A stretch of 64,000 bases of DNA, from positions 62,001 to 126,000 of the forward strand of contig JBGOZF010000002.1 of assembly GCA_041480065.1 (NCBI GenBank). The letters run 5' to 3'. Both the position numbers and the translations under genes were made by a program. This DNA is from Fen-999 sp041480065 (GTDB lineage Bacteria; Pseudomonadota; Gammaproteobacteria; Burkholderiales; Rhodocyclaceae). Below are positions 9,244-17,742 of the stretch, piece after piece (the stretch's first letter is position 1; the number at the start of each line of letters is the position of its first letter). The notes below the pieces were generated by a model. The model saw only the letters and a list, made by a program, of their open reading frames with translations, did no database searches and had not been told where the DNA came from.

Positions 9244-9487
9244 CCCGAATACTTCACCAGACCGGCCCAAGTATGACCGTATGTCGCATCCAATGAGGCT
9301 TTCGATGAATCCGTCCGAAGTCGACTTTGTTCCGCCGGCCTTCGCGGGTGCTGGCGGCCGATACGCGGCGTCTTCACGCCCCCGCTTCGCGCCAATAGGC
9401 TCGGCTATTGGCTTGGCGCGGGCTGCGCGAATCCACTCGCGTCTCGCCTCGCCATCATCCCGCGATCTGGCGAAATGTTCGGGCTAG
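9241..9487. mobile_element. MITE-like repeat, copy 2 (247 bp) inside the cytochrome cluster
   Basis: This copy matches 944-1191 at nearly every position, including the terminal inverted repeats (TAGCCCGAAT at the left, TTCGGGCTAG at the right) and the internal GCCAATAG/CTATTGGC hairpin. It lies exactly between two co-directional genes: its first three bases are the stop codon of the propeller gene, and its last 13 bases carry the ATG proposed for the octahaem cytochrome. It may therefore alter translation or expression of the downstream gene. Confidence 0.8.
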
Positions 9488-10500
9488 CGCGACGAGGCTG
9501 GCGTCGGTACTTGCTGATGTCCCTCTTGTGCTCCGCGATTGCCGCACCGGCGGAAGACGCAAAAGCAAAAGGCGCGCTGGACGAGAACCAATTGCTGGAA
9601 CGTGTTGACGAGATTCCGCAACTGCTGCGCCAGCACAAGATCGACGCCGGCCAAATACCCGCTCCGCATTGGCGTGCCGACGGATGCCGGGCCTGCCATC
9701 GCGGCACACCACAGGCGAGCGACGCGAAGTTGCGCGCCACGGACATCAACGGCCTGTGCAACAAGTGCCATGACACCGTTTCGGTGCACAACTACATCCA
9801 TGCGGTAGGCATGGACCCATCGGCCGAGAAGCGCGAGCGCATGCCCGAAATGTTCCTGCAGGCGGTCGGTCGCGGCGGCGGCGTGGTGACCTGCATCGTC
9901 TGCCATGACCTGCCCATGCAGTGCCTGAAGGAGCGCGCCGAGGAGAAGACCAACAATCCGCGCTTCTTCCGTGGCGGCCCATACGAGGCGCGCACCGATC
10001 TATGCTTCAACTGCCACAACCCGACGCACTACGAGCGCCTCAACCCGCATGACCAGATATCGGACGAGGGCGAACTGAACACCCAGCGTTGCCTGGTATG
10101 CCACAGCGTGACGCCCAACCGGCGTGGCGCCAAGAGCATAGATGACGTCAGTTTCAACGTCAGCGATGACCTGACCAAGCTATGCACCGGCTGCCACCCG
10201 TGGAAAGCGCATCCCGGCGGGGCCTGGGCGCAGTATGCCAAGAACTCCAACAAGGACGGCCCCAATCATCTGGTCAAACCGCCCGAGGCAATACTGCAAC
10301 GCCTCAAGGAATCCGAGACGAAAAAGGACATCGTTCTGCCGCTGGAACCCTCCAGCGGACGGATATTCTGCGCCACCTGCCACAACCCGCATGAGCGGGG
10401 AGTGCAGCACTATGCGCGCGCCGATCGCGGCGCCGACGGCTACAAGCGACTGCGCAAGACAGGCGAGGGGCCGTTTTGCGAGAACTGTCACGACAAGTGA
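9475..10500 (+). CDS. secreted octahaem c-type cytochrome
   Basis: The 341-residue protein has eight CXXCH motifs (CRACH, CNKCH, CIVCH, CFNCH, CLVCH, CTGCH, CATCH, CENCH) spaced through the mature chain, and ends four residues after the last cysteine of CENCH. The proposed start ATG at 9475 lies in the right end of the repeat element and supplies the basic n-region RRGWRR before a short hydrophobic core (cleavage near IAAPA-ED). The next ATG (9517) would remove the positive charges and leave a poor signal peptide, so 9475 is preferred. It should be a periplasmic or outer-surface electron carrier working with the beta-barrel. The next gene converges 4 bp away. Confidence 0.88.
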   Translation: MFGLARRGWRRYLLMSLLCSAIAAPAEDAKAKGALDENQLLERVDEIPQLLRQHKIDAGQIPAPHWRADGCRACHRGTPQASDAKLRATDINGLCNKCHDTVSVHNYIHAVGMDPSAEKRERMPEMFLQAVGRGGGVVTCIVCHDLPMQCLKERAEEKTNNPRFFRGGPYEARTDLCFNCHNPTHYERLNPHDQISDEGELNTQRCLVCHSVTPNRRGAKSIDDVSFNVSDDLTKLCTGCHPWKAHPGGAWAQYAKNSNKDGPNHLVKPPEAILQRLKESETKKDIVLPLEPSSGRIFCATCHNPHERGVQHYARADRGADGYKRLRKTGEGPFCENCHDK

Positions 10501-10504
10501 CGGC

Positions 10505-11278
10505 TTACCGATCTCGCCGGCCGTTACGCTCCAACGACGGCAGGTAGAACTCCTTGTACTGCTTGATGATGTTGGCGCCCTCGCCAATCGTCAGACGTTC
10601 CACCCGCTGCGGCGGATACATGAGCTTTGCGAAATCGAGCAGCCCGTTGTCGCGGTGGCAGTCGTCGCAGAAGACCGGTTTCGGCGAGAACTCCTTGTGG
10701 ATGTCGGCATTGAGGTGCATCGTGCGCATTTGCAGGTTTCCGTCGCTGTCGATGGCGGCCGATTCATCCAGCAGCAGTTGCGCCTGCTGGTTCTCATCCA
10801 GGCGCCTGGCAACCCCGTTTTCCGTTCGGAACGGAATGATCGTTCCGCCATAGTCGCCCGGTAGCCCGTTCAGGCTGGTAAGGACAACATCAGTACCGCG
10901 CTGTAGCCATCTGTATTCGAGCCGCTCACCTTGCTTCGGGGCAATATGGCAAACCTCGCAGGCCAGGAAGAACGAGTGGGCGTTGAGCATTCCCCGCACT
11001 TCCTTGGATTTGGAGTGCGGATAGTCTTCGTGGCACTTCAGGCACCACGACTTCGACTTGCTTCCCGCAAGCACGGAGTCGTCGACGCCATGAAAGGGTT
11101 CGTAAATCATCTCCTGGCGCGGAACGGCCAATTTCGCCAGTGTCTTGCCGGTGCGATAGGCTCCCTTGAAGTAGACCAGGTAGACCAGCCAGACGGAAAA
11201 CGCCACCAGCAGCAGCGCTATCGTCGCCATTGCAAAATGGACCAGGAACGGGACGCCCGCGCCTCTCCCCTTACGCAC
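10505..11278 (-). CDS. membrane-anchored trihaem cytochrome c, module A
   Basis: The 257-residue protein has one N-terminal membrane helix (about residues 10-35) and three CXXCH motifs (CLKCH, CEVCH, CDDCH). Its C-terminal part, PPQRVERLT then IIKQYKEFYLP, is shared with the trihaem proteins at 26874 and 30503, defining a small paralogous family. It probably passes electrons between the cytochrome b/octahaem subunits and soluble periplasmic cytochromes. The start is GTG; its first 8 bases overlap the end of the cytochrome b gene, implying translational coupling. NapC/NirT-like function is possible, but the motif spacing differs from tetrahaem NapC. Confidence 0.8.
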   Translation of the reverse strand: MRKGRGAGVPFLVHFAMATIALLLVAFSVWLVYLVYFKGAYRTGKTLAKLAVPRQEMIYEPFHGVDDSVLAGSKSKSWCLKCHEDYPHSKSKEVRGMLNAHSFFLACEVCHIAPKQGERLEYRWLQRGTDVVLTSLNGLPGDYGGTIIPFRTENGVARRLDENQQAQLLLDESAAIDSDGNLQMRTMHLNADIHKEFSPKPVFCDDCHRDNGLLDFAKLMYPPQRVERLTIGEGANIIKQYKEFYLPSLERNGRRDR

Positions 11279-11993
11279 TGCCCTGCCCTCCGTCTGCCGT
11301 GCCCGCGGACGTCGCCGTTCCTTCGGCGACGATCCGATCGTACCAAAGCGGATGCTCCTCCTTCATCAGCGTCTCCGAGATGCAGCCGTCGATGAACGCC
11401 CGGTTCATCGGGTAGACATGCGGGTTGTAGTGAACCGTGAAGATATGGCCGACGATGATCGCCAGCGCCGCCAGGGCCGCCTCGCCGAAATGCAATGCGT
11501 CGGCCAGGTCGAGGTAGAACTTCGGCCAGTAGGACTGCGTCCACATCATGATGCCGGTGCTGATCACGATGGACATGCCGAAATAGACCGAGAAATATTC
11601 GAGTTTCTCGATATAGGTGAAGCGGTCCAAGCGGGGCCGCTCCTTGCGCATGCCCAGCATGTACATGACGTTCTGCTGTGCATCCCGGGCATCCTTCAAC
11701 CGCGGCCGCATGTCGCGGATCCAGCTTCGGCCGTCGGCCTTGAAGATCACGTAATACAGGTGGTAGGCGCAGACCGACGCCACTGCCGCGGCGGCGACGC
11801 GATGAACAATTCCGCGCCAGTAGAAGAGGCTCTTGCCGGTCGTACCGAACAGCTTGAGAGCCCAGTCTTCACCCATGAGCATGAAACCGGTGACGATCAG
11901 CAATCCGGTGGACACGAAGAGAATCACATGTTGAATCCGCTCGTTTTTCGTCAGCCGGACGAAGGTCCGTTCGGTGTTGCCTTGACCATGCAT
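11271..11993 (-). CDS. cytochrome b membrane subunit, module A
   Basis: The 240-residue protein has four to five hydrophobic helices with histidines placed as in the formate dehydrogenase-gamma/thiosulfate reductase cytochrome b family: NERIQHVILF in helix 1, GIVHR and CAYHLYY in helix 2, and ALAIIVGHIFTVHYNP in the last helix. It should bind two haem b and react with the quinone pool. Paralogues lie at 28103 and 31479. The ATG at 11993 follows the octahaem stop by one base, so the longer open frame upstream is not needed. Direction of electron flow cannot be told from sequence. Confidence 0.85.
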   Translation of the reverse strand: MHGQGNTERTFVRLTKNERIQHVILFVSTGLLIVTGFMLMGEDWALKLFGTTGKSLFYWRGIVHRVAAAAVASVCAYHLYYVIFKADGRSWIRDMRPRLKDARDAQQNVMYMLGMRKERPRLDRFTYIEKLEYFSVYFGMSIVISTGIMMWTQSYWPKFYLDLADALHFGEAALAALAIIVGHIFTVHYNPHVYPMNRAFIDGCISETLMKEEHPLWYDRIVAEGTATSAGTADGGQGSA

Positions 11994-11994
11994 C

Positions 11995-13182
11995 TCAGTG
12001 GCCTCCTTTCTTGCCGTCGCGGTGGTCCGCATACAGGCCCAACAGGCGGTGACCGCCCAATCCAAGAACAACCGCTGCGATGAGAACTTGGTAAAAGAGC
12101 CTGATCCACGCCAATACCCTGGCCTGGAAAGCCTCGTCGGGCACCGAGAGGTCGACGGTTCCGCCTTCCTTGGTCAGGAAGGCCGTCAGCATCTGGGAGG
12201 GGTGCACCTTGCTGCCGGTAGCGAACTCCTGCGTCGCCGCAACGTGGCACCCCGCCTGTGCACAAGTGGCACGCTTGTTGGCCGGATTCACCGGCGAATT
12301 CTCCTTCTTGCGCGAAGTGATCCGGTGCGGCGAGAAGCCCAGCGCATAGGGCGCGTGGCAGTTCAGGCAGTTGGCCACATCCTCGTCCCCATAGCGGATT
12401 GCCTTGCCATGGTAGGTATCCTGAAATCCGACCACCACATCCAGCTTGTGCCGCGCCATCAGGATCTGATTCGCGTGGCATTTGCTGCAAAGCCGGACTA
12501 CTTCCGATGAGGGCCGCCGCCTCGACAGGCGATAGTTGACGTGGCTGAGGAAACGATCGACCCAGGCCAGGTCCTCGTGGCATTGGTGGCAGATCTCCGT
12601 GAACGCCTTCGACTTCAACCGCTGTTGGACGCTGAGCAGATAAGGCTTGTTCGTGTGGCAGTCCCTGCACGCGGGAAGATCGGCCAGGTCGTCCGCGCCT
12701 GCGCCATGGCCACCGTGGGCGCTTCTCTCCAGATCCTCCACGATCGCCTTGTGCGAAAACTTCCTGCCTGAGGATGGCTCGTTGACGTGACAGGTCTTGC
12801 CGCAGTCCACCTTCTTCACGTCGGCATGAGGAATCTTCGTCACGTCCTCGTGGCAATCCGAACAGTTGAACCTGCCGTGGTACGAGGCTTTGTGGATGTC
12901 CTCGTTCACGTAGTACACCCGCTTGATGATCCGGTGCTGCGCGTCCTTCTCGTAGCGCCCCAGCCCCGGATACTTGTGGCAAAGCAGGCAGCCGTCCTGA
13001 CCTTTGGGGATGTCCACCTGGCCAACCACCGCAGGGAATGCCGCCTCATCCGGGGCCGCCAGGGCCGAGGCGGGCGACAAGGCCATCGCCGCGACAACCG
13101 CGCCCGCCGAAAGAAAGGCCCGCAATCTCCCATGCCTGGCCGATCCCGCGGCAAGGCCACACTCTGGCGATCGACGTTTCAT
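11995..13182 (-). CDS. octahaem cytochrome c with C-terminal membrane anchor, module A
   Basis: The 395-residue protein has a signal peptide (cleavage near ALA-APDE, about residue 43) and eight haem sites: CLLCH, CSDCH, CGKTCH (CX3CH), CRDCH, CHQCH, CSKCH, CLNCH and CAQAGCH (CX4CH). A hydrophobic helix near residues 355-380 anchors it. The same order, including the CX3CH third site and the stretch GKAIRYGDEDVANCLNCH, is seen in the octahaem proteins at 29127 and 32333. It should sit on the periplasmic face next to the cytochrome b encoded one base downstream. It follows the NHL gene by 74 bp on the same strand. Confidence 0.87.
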   Translation of the reverse strand: MKRRSPECGLAAGSARHGRLRAFLSAGAVVAAMALSPASALAAPDEAAFPAVVGQVDIPKGQDGCLLCHKYPGLGRYEKDAQHRIIKRVYYVNEDIHKASYHGRFNCSDCHEDVTKIPHADVKKVDCGKTCHVNEPSSGRKFSHKAIVEDLERSAHGGHGAGADDLADLPACRDCHTNKPYLLSVQQRLKSKAFTEICHQCHEDLAWVDRFLSHVNYRLSRRRPSSEVVRLCSKCHANQILMARHKLDVVVGFQDTYHGKAIRYGDEDVANCLNCHAPYALGFSPHRITSRKKENSPVNPANKRATCAQAGCHVAATQEFATGSKVHPSQMLTAFLTKEGGTVDLSVPDEAFQARVLAWIRLFYQVLIAAVVLGLGGHRLLGLYADHRDGKKGGH

Positions 13183-13256
13183 CGCTTGGCCCTCATGTCA
13201 TCAAATGCGCTGCCGGCTTGAACCGGTCATTGCGAATGGCGCAGCAATCCCGCTCC

Positions 13257-14228
13257 TCAGTCGCTGAGGCCATAGACGGAAACCTTGTTGCGCAATACCT
13301 CGACGGCATACAGGCGGTTGTCGCGGCCGATTGCGATGCCGCCGGCAGATACGAATCGCTGCGGCGTGCCGTTATGGCCGAGGACATGCAGGAATCTTCC
13401 CTCGCCGTCGAAGACCTGGATCACGTCCATGTAACTGTCGCTGATGTAGATGCGTTGTTTGCCGTCGACGGCCACGCCTTTCGGGCGAAACAACTGCCCT
13501 GGCAGAACGCCCCACGCGCCGACCTGGATCAACAACGCACCTTCCGTGTCGAATCCCTGGACACGAGAATTGAGTGCGTCGGCCACGTAGATGTCCCCTT
13601 CGCGCGCCACCACGACCGATGCCGGGTAGCGGAACAGCCCACCGCTTTCGCCGTTGCCCCCCCATTGGCGCAGGAATTTGCCGGCGGCGCCGAAAGACAT
13701 GATCTTGTGGTTGTTGTTGCCGCTGACGTAGATCCTGGCGCCGGCGGCGTCCGCCGCGACATCTATCGGACGTATCGCCTGCCCACCATCGACGACCGGG
13801 AATGCATATTGGAACCGCCCGTCGGCAGAGAACACCTGGACGCGATGGTTACCCGTATCGGCCACATACACCCGCCCTTTGCCATCGGTGCCGACGCCGA
13901 CCGGATCCTTGAATTGCCCTTCGTCCGATCCCCGGCGGCCGATGCTGAAGAGATACTTGCCGTTGCGATCGAAAGCCACCACGCGGTGGTTGCCGCCGTC
14001 GACCACATAGGCGCGATCGTCACTGCCGATCGCCACGTCGGTGGGCAAGGAGAGTCCGCCGGCTCCGGCACCGGTGATGTCGAACAGATGGCGGACATCC
14101 GATGTCGGAATGCCGCCGGCAAACGACGCGGTCATGCCGCCTGTCAGCAGGGTGATGATGGCGAACCGCAATAGCGCTCGACACGAGACATTGCGTCCGC
14201 TCGCGCCAAACGCGCACATCTTTCGCAT
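13257..14228 (-). CDS. secreted NHL-repeat beta-propeller protein
   Basis: The 323-residue protein has an N-terminal hydrophobic segment with probable cleavage at ASFA-GGIP (about residue 38), then six NHL blades (for example VVDGGNHRVVAFD, VADTGNHRVQVFS, VADALNSRVQGFD, ISDSYMDVIQVFD). It lacks the LVWP-type N-terminal segment of the other two NHL proteins. It is the first gene of the unit NHL - octahaem - cytochrome b - trihaem, behind the promoter at 14325-14352. The 5' leader contains a 7-bp hairpin CCTTGCC/GGCAAGG (14260-14278). A scaffold or sensor role in the electron-transfer complex is inference. Confidence 0.82.
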   Translation of the reverse strand: MRKMCAFGASGRNVSCRALLRFAIITLLTGGMTASFAGGIPTSDVRHLFDITGAGAGGLSLPTDVAIGSDDRAYVVDGGNHRVVAFDRNGKYLFSIGRRGSDEGQFKDPVGVGTDGKGRVYVADTGNHRVQVFSADGRFQYAFPVVDGGQAIRPIDVAADAAGARIYVSGNNNHKIMSFGAAGKFLRQWGGNGESGGLFRYPASVVVAREGDIYVADALNSRVQGFDTEGALLIQVGAWGVLPGQLFRPKGVAVDGKQRIYISDSYMDVIQVFDGEGRFLHVLGHNGTPQRFVSAGGIAIGRDNRLYAVEVLRNKVSVYGLSD

Positions 14229-14324
14229 CCAGACCCCCCGTCAGGATATTTGAAAGACTCCTTGCCGATCGGGCAAGGGCGGGTTCCGTAGCCGGGGCAT
14301 TCGGCATGAATAGAACCGGTGCAT

Positions 14325-14352
14325 ATACTATAGGCTGGGCCCGGCCAGTCAA
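14325..14352 (-). promoter_or_regulatory. sigma-70 promoter for NHL/module A operon
   Basis: Read on the minus strand, TTGACT (14352-14347) is followed by a 16-bp spacer and TAGTAT (14330-14325), about 100 bp upstream of the NHL start at 14228. The -35 is the same hexamer as in the two shared promoter modules, but the CTTA direct repeats are not found here. Confidence 0.5.
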
Positions 14353-14392
14353 CAGCCCGCGAGAAATCTTTATCACATACAAGGCGCACCGG

Positions 14393-14716
14393 ATGCCGGA
14401 TTCAGACGAGAACCATTCGAACCAGCGCGGCAGACGAACGGAGACGAGCCGGGCGGCGTCGCTTCTGGCTGCGATCGCCTGTTTGGCAATAGCCCGTCTC
14501 TTCGCCAGCGGCGAGGTATTCCACCTTGCCGTCGTCACGGTGGTCGTGCCCCTCGGCTTCATCTGGTACGGCGACGAGATCGGCGTTCTCGTCGGCACAC
14601 CAACCGATGGCGAGGGCGGCACGGGCAAGGTCGTCGGCGCACTCATTACGATTGCCGGCTGGATCTTGCTTGGCGCAATGCTGGCGATCGTCATCCTGCT
14701 CGGCTACCGGCATTGA
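14393..14716 (+). CDS. small integral membrane protein of unknown function
   Basis: The 107-residue protein has a charged N-terminus (about 25 residues, Asp/Glu/Arg rich) followed by two or three hydrophobic helices (about residues 25-55 and 77-105) and a short loop GDEIGVLVGTPTDGEGG between them. No known family is recognised. The ATG at 14393 is chosen over an upstream ATG at 14306 because the added segment would overlap the divergent promoter and lacks protein-like character. A minus-strand open frame covers the same bases but is less convincing. It opens a plus-strand group divergent from module A. Confidence 0.55.
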   Translation: MPDSDENHSNQRGRRTETSRAASLLAAIACLAIARLFASGEVFHLAVVTVVVPLGFIWYGDEIGVLVGTPTDGEGGTGKVVGALITIAGWILLGAMLAIVILLGYRH

Positions 14717-14871
14717 CGGCGCGCGTTATTGTCAGTTGCATGCGGCAATGCAACACCCCCTCCGTGCCGCCACAATTCCCTTGGAATTTTCGGCAATTCC
14801 TATTTATACTTGCGCGGCATGCTCCCGATCGCGCCCACGATCCGGAGCATCGAGCAAAAAGGGGGAGTCCC

Positions 14872-15537
14872 ATGCACATAGCGCCAAGCGCTCTTCGGCA
14901 GATTTCGACCTGCCTGTTTGTTGTTCTCTGCGTGGCAGTCGGCGGCTGCAATCCAAGTCCGCCGCCTCCGGCGAAAGCTGCGCCTGCCGCGCTTCCGCAG
15001 ACAAGCACGCAGCCAACTCTCGCCGACAACATGACCTCCACTACCCAGGTCAAAGGCGATGAGCCGCTGCCACCCAACCACCCGCCGCTGCCGTCTGCGA
15101 CACCGCCCCACCCGACCGGCAACGGTCCCAACGTCAACGGTCAGATCGCTGCCCAGCACCCCAAGGCGCTCGGCAAGACGAAACTCGCCGTGGCAATTCC
15201 CGACAGCGTAAAGGGAAAGTGGGCCTCGGCGACACTTGCGGTTTCAACCGGGGGCGCTGAGGAAATGCGCAAGGTGGCCATCGGCGACCAGGTCTCCGTT
15301 GGCAAGAACCAGCAGTTGCGTCTGGTGCATTACGTGCCCGCATACACCAGCGACTTCCAGACGGTGACCAGTTCGTCCAACGAAGAGGTGAATCCGGCCG
15401 TGCAGATCCAGGTCCTCTCGAACGGACAGGTGGTAAGCGAAGGATGGGTCTTTGCCAAGCTACCGGAGTTCAACTCGTTCCGCAGCGAACAGATCAAGGT
15501 GCGCCTGGTTTCTGCCGAGCGCACCGGGAACAAATGA
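14872..15537 (+). CDS. DUF2155-like lipoprotein
   Basis: The 221-residue protein starts with a lipoprotein signal (AVGGC, Cys about residue 26), followed by a Pro-rich linker (residues 27-95) and a globular part. That part contains KVAIGDQVSVGKNQQLRLV and VVSEGWVFAKLPEFNSF, resembling the DUF2155 pattern in which a GWMFA-like segment follows a beta-domain. It is likely to face the periplasm. A GGGGGAG ribosome site precedes the ATG. The family function is unknown. Its neighbour downstream is the unrecognised secreted protein 15655-17367. Confidence 0.6.
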   Translation: MHIAPSALRQISTCLFVVLCVAVGGCNPSPPPPAKAAPAALPQTSTQPTLADNMTSTTQVKGDEPLPPNHPPLPSATPPHPTGNGPNVNGQIAAQHPKALGKTKLAVAIPDSVKGKWASATLAVSTGGAEEMRKVAIGDQVSVGKNQQLRLVHYVPAYTSDFQTVTSSSNEEVNPAVQIQVLSNGQVVSEGWVFAKLPEFNSFRSEQIKVRLVSAERTGNK

Positions 15538-15654
15538 CACAGGCAAGATAGTCCCGTCCGCGTCCTTTCCCGGGGATGTCGGGCCGAAGTTGAACGCGTA
15601 GTTCTCGCCGTATCGAAGTGTCTGTCTCCTGACCAAACCGTAAAGGCGCACTTC

Positions 15655-17367
15655 ATGATCAAGACTCGCTTCCTTTCGCTTATCTCCATTCACGGCGCAC
15701 TGCTGATCTGCAACGCTGTCTTGCCCCAGGCGCTGGCCGCCGACGATGCGGCCTTGAATCAGCAGGGGCTGAGCCGGTCGATCGAGCGCCAGACCATGAC
15801 CCTGAACGTCAATCAGGTCGGCAAATACGTAATCGACTTCAACTTCTCGACCTTCCACGGCATGTATGCCTACCGCGAGCTGTTGCTCTGGGCACAAGCC
15901 GCGCCCGAGCAACAGCGCAGCGAACTCATGGCCATGACACGCGCCGGGTTGGAAGCGGTGGTATGTCACTCCGGAATGGGCCTTCCGCTCGGGCCAGGAG
16001 AAGCACAGCCCGTCGGGCTGCTTTTCGGCCGGGGCCTGCCGCGGTATGGCGTCCTGCCGGATCCTGCCCAGCCGGCAACGCTCAAATGGGATGCCGCCAG
16101 CTTCGATCGGCAGATCGGCCCGGAATCCGTCGGCCAGTCGCTGGCGGCCAAGTCGCTCTACGTGCTGGCGGACGACGCCTCGGACGACGGCAAGAAGCTC
16201 AGACAGACACTGGCGGCGTCGGCTGTGCGCGAATATCAGAGCATCCTTCCCCTGCTGGAACTCGGCGGCGAAAAGGGCGCTGGCTACATGCCCGCCCTGC
16301 TCAAGCTGGAAAACGACAAATGGACAGTGGTCAACGCCTCCAGTCGGCTCTACGGGCAGATGTCGCTGATCCAGGGGCTCAGCCATCTCTACGCCATGCT
16401 CTCGCTTTCCGCCCTCGACAAGGAACCCATCGGCGGCAAGCGCGCGAGCGAATGGCGCAAGGAAGTGCGTCGCACGCTGGAGAAGGTCTTCCTGACCACC
16501 ATGAAGCTTCACCTCGACGCCAAGGCCGGCAGTCTGGTCGGCAGCCATGATCGCGTCAAAGGCGCTTCGGATCGGCTCGGCGCCGACGAGGCCGGCTACG
16601 CGCTGGAAGTGCTTGCGGACCTTGTCGGCGCCCTGCCAAAGGATGATCCGCTGCGCGAGACCGCGCTGAACCGGCTGACTGCCCAAGCCGACTATGTATT
16701 GGCGGCGCGCCTGGAAGGGAAAGCAATTGCGCCCAAAGCCTTCCTGGTCAAGAACAACCAGCCTTTCGCCGGCATGCTGCTGCTGGAAGATCAACTGGCG
16801 ATCGTCGATGGTCTGCTTGCTGCCGAACAGGCCACCGGCAGGGAACAATACGGCAAGGCCGCGCTGGCCATTTTCAACACCACGCGCGAGATACTCTGGT
16901 CTGCCCCGGCCGGCATCTTCCGTTCGGCCGCGGGTCACTGGGTCACCGCCTACGACGGACGCTTGTTCGGCTTGGCGTTGGCCACCTGGCGCCGACTGGA
17001 AAAGTCGCTGCCGCCCGGCGAAGCCAGAGAGCATGGCGAGCGCCTGATCGCAACGGTGGTCAAGCGGGCCGGCCTGTTGCAAGCCGAAGGGCCCGGCAAC
17101 GGCGAGCCCAAACAACCGGAAGCCTTCATTCGGGACGAACTGCCGCAGCTGGTGAGCAGCCTCACCGCTCTGAAGAAGCAGGAGCAGGCAGAAAAGATCG
17201 CCGCCGCCGTCAAGGCCCTGAGCGATCAGGATGGCGATGGAGTGCCGGGAATCCGCTTCGCCGGCGGGCGCTTCGGCGCCGCGCCGGTCCTTATCATCCA
17301 GACCAGCGTCAAGACGCCTTTCGCAACGCCACCGGTTGCCGAAACCCCGACAAGGAGCACGCCATGA
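15655..17367 (+). CDS. secreted helical protein of unknown function
   Basis: I do not recognise this 570-residue protein. It has a signal peptide (cleavage near ALA-ADDA, about residue 29) and is otherwise rich in amphipathic helices, including a repeated pattern of long Leu/Ala-rich segments that could form an alpha/alpha toroid like some glycan-active enzymes. Near the C-terminus DQDGDGVPG (about residues 523-531) looks like a calcium-binding loop. No CXXCH is present. The last codons overlap the next gene, a monohaem cytochrome, by ATGA, so both are probably translated together. A large minus-strand open frame over the same region is a shadow of this GC-rich gene. Confidence 0.7.
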   Translation: MIKTRFLSLISIHGALLICNAVLPQALAADDAALNQQGLSRSIERQTMTLNVNQVGKYVIDFNFSTFHGMYAYRELLLWAQAAPEQQRSELMAMTRAGLEAVVCHSGMGLPLGPGEAQPVGLLFGRGLPRYGVLPDPAQPATLKWDAASFDRQIGPESVGQSLAAKSLYVLADDASDDGKKLRQTLAASAVREYQSILPLLELGGEKGAGYMPALLKLENDKWTVVNASSRLYGQMSLIQGLSHLYAMLSLSALDKEPIGGKRASEWRKEVRRTLEKVFLTTMKLHLDAKAGSLVGSHDRVKGASDRLGADEAGYALEVLADLVGALPKDDPLRETALNRLTAQADYVLAARLEGKAIAPKAFLVKNNQPFAGMLLLEDQLAIVDGLLAAEQATGREQYGKAALAIFNTTREILWSAPAGIFRSAAGHWVTAYDGRLFGLALATWRRLEKSLPPGEAREHGERLIATVVKRAGLLQAEGPGNGEPKQPEAFIRDELPQLVSSLTALKKQEQAEKIAAAVKALSDQDGDGVPGIRFAGGRFGAAPVLIIQTSVKTPFATPPVAETPTRSTP

Positions 17368-17729
17368 AATCCCGACTAATTCTCGCCCTCCTGCTTGCCT
17401 GCAGCGCACCCGCCGTCCATGCCTTCAGCAGCATGGGCGATGCGGACCGGGGAAAGATGATCTACTTCCAACGCTGCACCATGTGTCACGGCGAGGACGG
17501 CCGCGGACGCGAGGGCATGGCGGCCGACCTGGTGGGAGAATGGCACCGCCTGACCAAATCCGATCAGGAACTGAGCCAGAATATCCGCTCGGGCAAGCTG
17601 CACACGCCGGGCAAGATATACACCGCAGGCCAGTGCCCGCCCCAGATTCTGAATGATCGCGACATGAACGACGTGCTGGCCTACCTGCGCACCGCCTTCG
17701 GCACGCCGCAACTCAATTTCGGACGCTGA
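17364..17729 (+). CDS. monohaem class I-type cytochrome c
   Basis: The 121-residue protein has a cleavable signal peptide (VHA-FSSM, about residue 20) and one haem motif CTMCHGEDGRG (about residues 37-47). No clear Met ligand loop is certain. The C-terminal helix DRDMNDVLAYLRTAFG is typical of small periplasmic cytochromes c. The ATG overlaps the stop of the preceding gene (ATGA), which ties it to that unknown protein. It is followed 13 bp later by signal peptidase. Confidence 0.85.
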   Translation: MKSRLILALLLACSAPAVHAFSSMGDADRGKMIYFQRCTMCHGEDGRGREGMAADLVGEWHRLTKSDQELSQNIRSGKLHTPGKIYTAGQCPPQILNDRDMNDVLAYLRTAFGTPQLNFGR

Positions 17730-17742
17730 CCCGGGAGTCGAT

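Noticed and set aside
15460..17409. 649-codon minus-strand frame over the 570-residue secreted protein
   Set aside because: GC-rich shadow. The plus frame has a signal peptide and an ATGA junction with a cytochrome gene.
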